The translations under genes and the position numbers were made by a program. A DNA stretch of 64,000 nt. Origin: an uncultured Clostridium sp. GTDB taxonomy: Bacteria > Bacillota > Clostridia > Lachnospirales > Lachnospiraceae. The DNA lies in the NCBI GenBank assembly GCA_947644195.1, contig CANRZB010000001.1:120801-184800 (forward strand). The letters run 5' to 3'. Of the stretch, positions 60,446 through 64,000 are shown piece after piece (positions within the stretch are counted from its first letter, which is position 1; each line of letters opens with the position of its first letter). The notes under the pieces are model-generated. The model had not been told where the DNA came from. It was given only the letters and a program-made list of their open reading frames with translations, and made no database searches.

Positions 60446-62722
60446 TTACACATCTTCCTCCGTTATTAACCGCGCAACCTGGACAGGGCAATCTATTACC
60501 AGCTTTGGGGTCGGTTCTAAATTTTCATCGCTTTCTCCGACATCCATGTATATAGATGCTTCTATGCTTCGTTCCCTTGGTACCCCCATCCGAGTTTCCC
60601 AAAATGTTTTATGAAAAGTGATTTGATCGGCACTATACGTAATGGAGCTTCCGTCCTTAAACGTCTGTTTTACAAGATTCCCGGATCCATCGTCAACATT
60701 CAATACCTGCAAATGATACTGGGCTGCCGAAAAACCGCCATCCGTATTTATGTCAATATCGCTCCACACGATATCATTTGTCGAAATATCGCTATATTTA
60801 TTCCAACGCGCTACACCATGCGAATTAACCAATACATAGATTAGCCCTGTAGAGAGATCTAGGTAATAATCGCCTACCGCACCACTAAGTTTTCTATCCG
60901 GGGCCCCTTCTCCAAAAAATTTTACTTCTCCTTTAAACCCTGACAAATTTTCCGCATCATAAGTAATATTTTGTAAATGGATAAGATTCTCCCCTGTATA
61001 TGTAGTTTCCAGATTTACATTTCCACCCTCAATGTTAATGGATTTCGCTGTTACTTCTCCATTCTCCGTAACCTCAAAATTCTCCCCAAGGCTAATTGAT
61101 CCGCCATCCATAGTAAGAGAAGAAGCCTGTATGTTTCCTTTTTCATCTACCGAAAAATTCTCAGATTCAATTTTAATTTCCTTGCTGGACAAATTCAGTG
61201 TGCCGCCTGCTATAAGGTTGATTGCCTGTTCTGCGGTCAATGATATGTTATCAGCTTCCACTTTGAATTCTGTTCCGTCTTTAGGATCTGCCGTTAATTC
61301 TACGGCTACAATTTTTCCATTTGCATCCGCCTTTAACACGACCTGCCCTGCCGCAACATCTATTCTTCCAGATAGCTCCCCCTCTTCTTCCTTTGCGCGC
61401 GTCACTTCTGCCGCAATTCTATCCGCAGTCTGTTCAAATTTCGAAGAGGTATTATTCCCTAAATCTGTCATTTCCGCAGATAGTTTATCTACCGTTTTAT
61501 TCAGAACTAGCGTTTTTCCTTTTAACTGTATAATCTCTTCATTGGCGGTTACCTCGTTTGATCTGATTTTGTTTCCCTTTGCATCAAAGGTGTCCATCAA
61601 TGCCTGTATGCCAGAAAGAGTTCTTGAAAAGATATATGATTCCACCGAATCATTCTTCTTTTCCAGGGCAAAAACATCCCCAACTTCCAGATACGGAAGT
61701 CCATTTAATTGCGTTGTATTGGGCCGATACGTAATACTTTTAATCTTCTCCAAAATATTCCGGCCGATCTCCTGAAGATCTTCTGATGATTTTCCGTATA
61801 AAAAGATGTTGGCAGCAATCACATATGGATTGCTCAAGTCCTCCCCTACCGTAACGCCTACATCATCCTGAGAGCTTGTAATGCTTAATGCGGTAATCGG
61901 AAGAACCATGTATTCCTCGTATTTACAGCTACGATATTCCGGGCATACAGTATCTTCCGTCGAGATACCTAAGTACTCAAATTGATCTTCGGGGTATAAG
62001 ATTTCCTTTCCTGGTGTGTCTTCCGGGTAAAGATTTCTCTCTTCCCCGCCTTGGTCCTCCGGGAATACTCCTTGACCCTGCAAATAGATAACCTCAAATT
62101 CTCCATTTCTATTCATGCGACCGAATCCGGCGTTAATCACGCAAAGATACCGCAACACATCTGTGCCTGGTAACGTTGCAACCTCCACCGTTTTTTCTAT
62201 CAGCACACTATCATTGACAAGCGCCTGATTCACAAAGGGAATCCCTAAATGCGTCAATAGAGATTCCCTCGTTTGTTTCACAGTATGTCTTGCGCCGGCC
62301 GCAAAATATTTGTTATACCAGTCTATCACGTCTGCAGATATGTCATACATCCGATCGTAGGCAATTACTTTTTTATAGTCCTTATCATCAATCTGCTGTG
62401 CCTGATCTACTCGGAAGATCCCCATGGGAACATTCTGCGCAACCTTGTTATCATCATCTTTTACTTCTATCTGGCATTGGAATTCCAGCCCAGTCAATTC
62501 ATCTGCCAAGATTTCTGAAACTTCAAATTCCATGGAGGAAGCGATGCAACCGCCCAGGGCAAAGTCTTCGCCGTCACAAATAGACTCTTTGATAACCGGG
62601 GTTTCCGAATGAAGTTTTTCGTTATCCAGAACCAAGCCAATCTCGGAAAAGGTCAGTATGTAATTGTTGGAGTAACCAGAAGTATAGAACATCTTTTTCT
62701 GTTCCTCTGTCACGTTTAACAT
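60446..62722 (-). CDS. Phage tail protein (Tal/minor structural type)
   Basis: A 758-residue baseplate or tail-associated protein. The N-terminal 340 residues match the distal tail/tail-lysin hub fold (YTSGYSNNYILTFSEIGL, KVIAYDRMYDISADV); the middle has coiled coil (QLKGKTLVLNKTVDKLSAEM) and the C-terminal part repeated beta units of the INLIAGGTLNLSSKEIKIES type. No catalytic peptidase motif was seen. It overlaps the fibre gene frame by a few bases. Confidence 0.8.
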   Translation of the reverse strand: MLNVTEEQKKMFYTSGYSNNYILTFSEIGLVLDNEKLHSETPVIKESICDGEDFALGGCIASSMEFEVSEILADELTGLEFQCQIEVKDDDNKVAQNVPMGIFRVDQAQQIDDKDYKKVIAYDRMYDISADVIDWYNKYFAAGARHTVKQTRESLLTHLGIPFVNQALVNDSVLIEKTVEVATLPGTDVLRYLCVINAGFGRMNRNGEFEVIYLQGQGVFPEDQGGEERNLYPEDTPGKEILYPEDQFEYLGISTEDTVCPEYRSCKYEEYMVLPITALSITSSQDDVGVTVGEDLSNPYVIAANIFLYGKSSEDLQEIGRNILEKIKSITYRPNTTQLNGLPYLEVGDVFALEKKNDSVESYIFSRTLSGIQALMDTFDAKGNKIRSNEVTANEEIIQLKGKTLVLNKTVDKLSAEMTDLGNNTSSKFEQTADRIAAEVTRAKEEEGELSGRIDVAAGQVVLKADANGKIVAVELTADPKDGTEFKVEADNISLTAEQAINLIAGGTLNLSSKEIKIESENFSVDEKGNIQASSLTMDGGSISLGENFEVTENGEVTAKSINIEGGNVNLETTYTGENLIHLQNITYDAENLSGFKGEVKFFGEGAPDRKLSGAVGDYYLDLSTGLIYVLVNSHGVARWNKYSDISTNDIVWSDIDINTDGGFSAAQYHLQVLNVDDGSGNLVKQTFKDGSSITYSADQITFHKTFWETRMGVPRERSIEASIYMDVGESDENLEPTPKLVIDCPVQVARLITEEDV

Positions 62723-62737
62723 CTTACCGCCCCTTTC

Positions 62738-63196
62738 CTAATATTCAATCGCTGCCAACCGGATCGGCAGATACATCGGCGCTCCATGATACAGTCCCCC
62801 ATACTGGAACTGTACATCCGGCATATAGAAAGTGCCTGTCGTATAGTCATCTTCCCAATCGTTATAATACCGGATGCGTGTCTTCCTTTCCTTGTATGCT
62901 CCGACGCCACATTTGTAGGAATTTCGCATAGCCTGTATCAATCTGCACTTGTCCTCATAGACTAAGTATGGCGTATTCCATTCAATCTTTGTCCGGCAAT
63001 GATCAAGTACTTTTCGCTTTAACAAGCCATTGCCATTGACGTATGAATCTATGTCTTGCATTTGATTCGGGGTAATGTTAAAATTTCCGCCTTGCTGGAT
63101 GAATTTATAAGACAGCTTCTTCCACGTGTATTCTTTCGAATTGCCGTTGTACGCTGTCGGCAGGGCAATCAGACCTTTGGAGTTTGAATAAGCCAT
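62738..63196 (-). CDS. Phage tail-associated protein, unrecognised
   Basis: A 152-residue protein starting MAYSNSKGLIALPTAYNGNS, with WNTPYLVYEDKCRLIQAMRN and TTGTFYMPDVQFQYGGLYHG. It is 16 bases upstream of the tail gene and has its own AGGGG site. Size and position suggest a distal tail component. It is the last structural gene visible to the right. Confidence 0.7.
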   Translation of the reverse strand: MAYSNSKGLIALPTAYNGNSKEYTWKKLSYKFIQQGGNFNITPNQMQDIDSYVNGNGLLKRKVLDHCRTKIEWNTPYLVYEDKCRLIQAMRNSYKCGVGAYKERKTRIRYYNDWEDDYTTGTFYMPDVQFQYGGLYHGAPMYLPIRLAAIEY

Positions 63197-63328
63197 CTAA
63201 GCACCCCTTTTCATTATTTGCGCAACAAAAACACCTGCCATAAAAAAGAGCGTTCTCTTTCAGATAGGTGCTACTTTACTTGATATAACTATAACACGGC
63301 CAGGATGTGATTTGTGTGAAAATATTAG
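63197..63328. other. Gap between tail gene and peptide gene
   Basis: It contains a short stem (AAAGAG/CTCTTT near 63245-63262) nested in CACCT/AGGTG arms. No gene is seen. Upstream head genes would be expected here in an intact phage. Confidence 0.5.
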
Positions 63329-63357
63329 TTTACCTTTTTTCCAATAAATGATAAAAT
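63329..63357 (+). promoter_or_regulatory. Promoter of the 29-residue peptide gene
   Basis: TTTACC, 17 bases, TAAAAT, ending 40 bases before the ATG at 63397. Confidence 0.55.
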
Positions 63358-63396
63358 AGAATTACCTGTGGCACATAGGCAGATAAGGAGTGTCTG

Positions 63397-63486
63397 ATGG
63401 AAGCAGTTTTCTCTTTCGTTTCCACCTGTGTAGCAGTCGTTGGACTTGTTTACACAATTTATAAAGACAAACATACTAAGAAATAA
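63397..63486 (+). CDS. Small hydrophobic peptide, type I toxin-like (29 aa)
   Basis: ATG 63397 with AAGGAG 6 bases upstream, TAA 63484-63486. The product is MEAVFSFVSTCVAVVGLVYT followed by IYKDKHTKK: one membrane segment plus a basic tail, the design of holin-like type I toxins found in Firmicutes prophages. An antisense antitoxin RNA would be expected over the 3' side; 63487-63590 has inverted arms (TTGTGTTA/TAACACAA) but I cannot prove an antisense promoter. It might also be a phage membrane peptide with other function. Confidence 0.6.
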   Translation: MEAVFSFVSTCVAVVGLVYTIYKDKHTKK

Positions 63487-63643
63487 CGAACATATGTAGT
63501 CTTGTGTTAATGAATTTCCACTTGTGGGGGGAATTGGAGGATACAGTGGAAGTCTAGCCAACTTCCATAACACAAAAACGACAATGCAAAGCCCTATGTT
63601 GCATATGTATCCAAGGTAGAACCAAACAGGTGGGATAAATATA

Positions 63644-63812
63644 TTGACAAAATCATGCTATTTTGTATAATAATAGCAGAGAAAACAGTCTCCAGAATAA
63701 TGACATCCTTATTTGTTCCATTTGCGATATGGCTAATCGCTCAAACAATTTACATAGGATTGTCAACAAAGGAACAGAAAAAGGCGATGCAAATCCGTTG
63801 CATCGCCTTTTT
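63644..63812 (+). other. Short transcription unit ending inside an open frame
   Basis: TTGACA (63644-63649), 16 bases, TATAAT (63666-63671), then a 10-bp GGCGATGCAA/TTGCATCGCC hairpin with TTTTT ending at 63812. The transcript would be about 135 bases. A frame from ATG 63700 (MTSLFVPFAIWLIAQTIYIG) runs through the hairpin to a stop at 63840. If it is translated, terminated transcripts would lack a stop codon. It has no good RBS, so a non-coding RNA is equally possible. Confidence 0.55.
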
Positions 63813-63870
63813 CGTTATTCCACTGCATGTTCGCTACTGATTTCAATGCCATCAAACTATCAGAATACCT

Positions 63871-63996
63871 CTATGATTCTGTTTCCTTCTCTCTCAGGAT
63901 TTCCAGATGCGTTTTTACAACAGTGTATATCTTCATCAGTATTACCGGGTTCTTAATTTTCTCCACCATTTCTACGATCATCTGCTCATAATTCAT
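63871..63996 (-). CDS. Small phage protein (41 aa), paralogue of 55234-55359
   Basis: ATG 63996, TAG 63873-63871. Core MIVEMVEKIKNPVILMKIY matches the other 41-residue protein. Its RBS lies outside the window. Its presence suggests phage DNA still at the right edge. Confidence 0.7.
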   Translation of the reverse strand: MNYEQMIVEMVEKIKNPVILMKIYTVVKTHLEILREKETES

Positions 63997-64000
63997 CGGC

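Larger units (their letters stand above)
35046..64000. mobile_element. Prophage (siphovirus-like, defective; right end not seen)
   Basis: The left limit lies between the fmt start and the integrase stop (35046-35132). Inside are integrase, excisionase, replication, recombination, immunity, lysis and tail genes in a plausible phage order. The last recognisable phage coding sequence near the right edge is a 41-codon gene at 63871-63996, so the element probably continues beyond the window. I found no sequence near the right edge repeating the left junction. No head or packaging gene is present in the window. Confidence 0.85.

Noticed and set aside
63500..64000. Right attachment site of the prophage
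   Set aside because: I compared this region by eye with 35046-35134 and found no shared core; phage-like coding continues to the edge.
1..64000. tRNA, rRNA, CRISPR arrays or known riboswitches
   Set aside because: No cloverleaf, rRNA stretch, spaced repeat array or riboswitch core was recognised on either strand by reading; a covariance-model search could still find one.

Overview
The window is low-GC Firmicutes DNA that reads like a Lachnospiraceae/Clostridia chromosome. The order mraZ-rsmH-ftsL-like-PBP-PBP, the rpe/rsgA/prkC/stp/rlmN/rsmB/fmt block, a perfect CIRCE element, several GHKL/LytTR/XRE regulators and strong AGGAGG-type ribosome binding sites all point that way. The species cannot be named from sequence alone. 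Almost every chromosomal gene is on the minus strand, so transcription runs from high to low coordinates.

Chromosomal half (1-35045). The block at 1-5160 is the start of a division and cell-wall cluster: mraZ behind a MraZ-type operator array, rsmH, a FtsL-like membrane protein and two class B penicillin-binding proteins, the last cut by the window edge. lgt and ychF follow. 7.6-19 kb is accessory: a secreted leucine-rich-repeat protein with a Thr/Pro/Glu stalk, an esterase, three small regulators (one an XRE gene coupled to a LytTR response regulator), an amylosucrase-like GH13 enzyme, a chemoreceptor next to a GHKL sensor kinase, and a CIRCE-controlled Hsp20. 19.7-26.7 kb is rich in cyclic-di-GMP functions: two membrane EAL phosphodiesterase-type proteins and a YcgR-like PilZ protein. 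An XRE plus GHKL-kinase pair, paralogous on its XRE side to the XRE-LytTR pair, lies among them. 25.2-35.0 kb is the housekeeping operon fmt-rsmB-rlmN-stp-prkC-rsgA-rpe-pilZ-thiN, closed by a strong terminator.

Prophage half (about 35.1 kb to the right edge). A tyrosine integrase and excisionase abut the 5' end of fmt, probably separating it from its usual upstream partner. Next come a primase-helicase and replication organiser, many small zinc-ribbon and hypothetical genes, a D12-type adenine methylase, ERCC4 nuclease, SSB, RecT, an SbcC-like ATPase, a KilA-C antirepressor, a Rha protein, a divergent Cro/CI switch, a NYN nuclease cassette, amidase, holin, tail fibre and tail proteins. No terminase, portal, capsid or tape-measure gene is in the window. 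The right end of the element is not identified.

The prophage carries six broken genes: four single-base homopolymer indels, one 5-base insertion inside a catalytic motif and one in-frame TGA. I saw no such lesion in the 35 kb of host genes on the same contig, so the element looks like a decaying prophage. The most unusual stretch is 55.87-57.60 kb: a 10-bp-periodic repeat array, a promoter-terminator unit with no ORF (candidate small RNA), an operator-flanked antitoxin-like gene, a structured leader and a NYN-domain ribonuclease-like gene flanked by two diverged copies of a 40-nt sequence. A second curiosity is a family of 51-169 bp palindromic elements with ACTAGTGT termini placed inside host operons.
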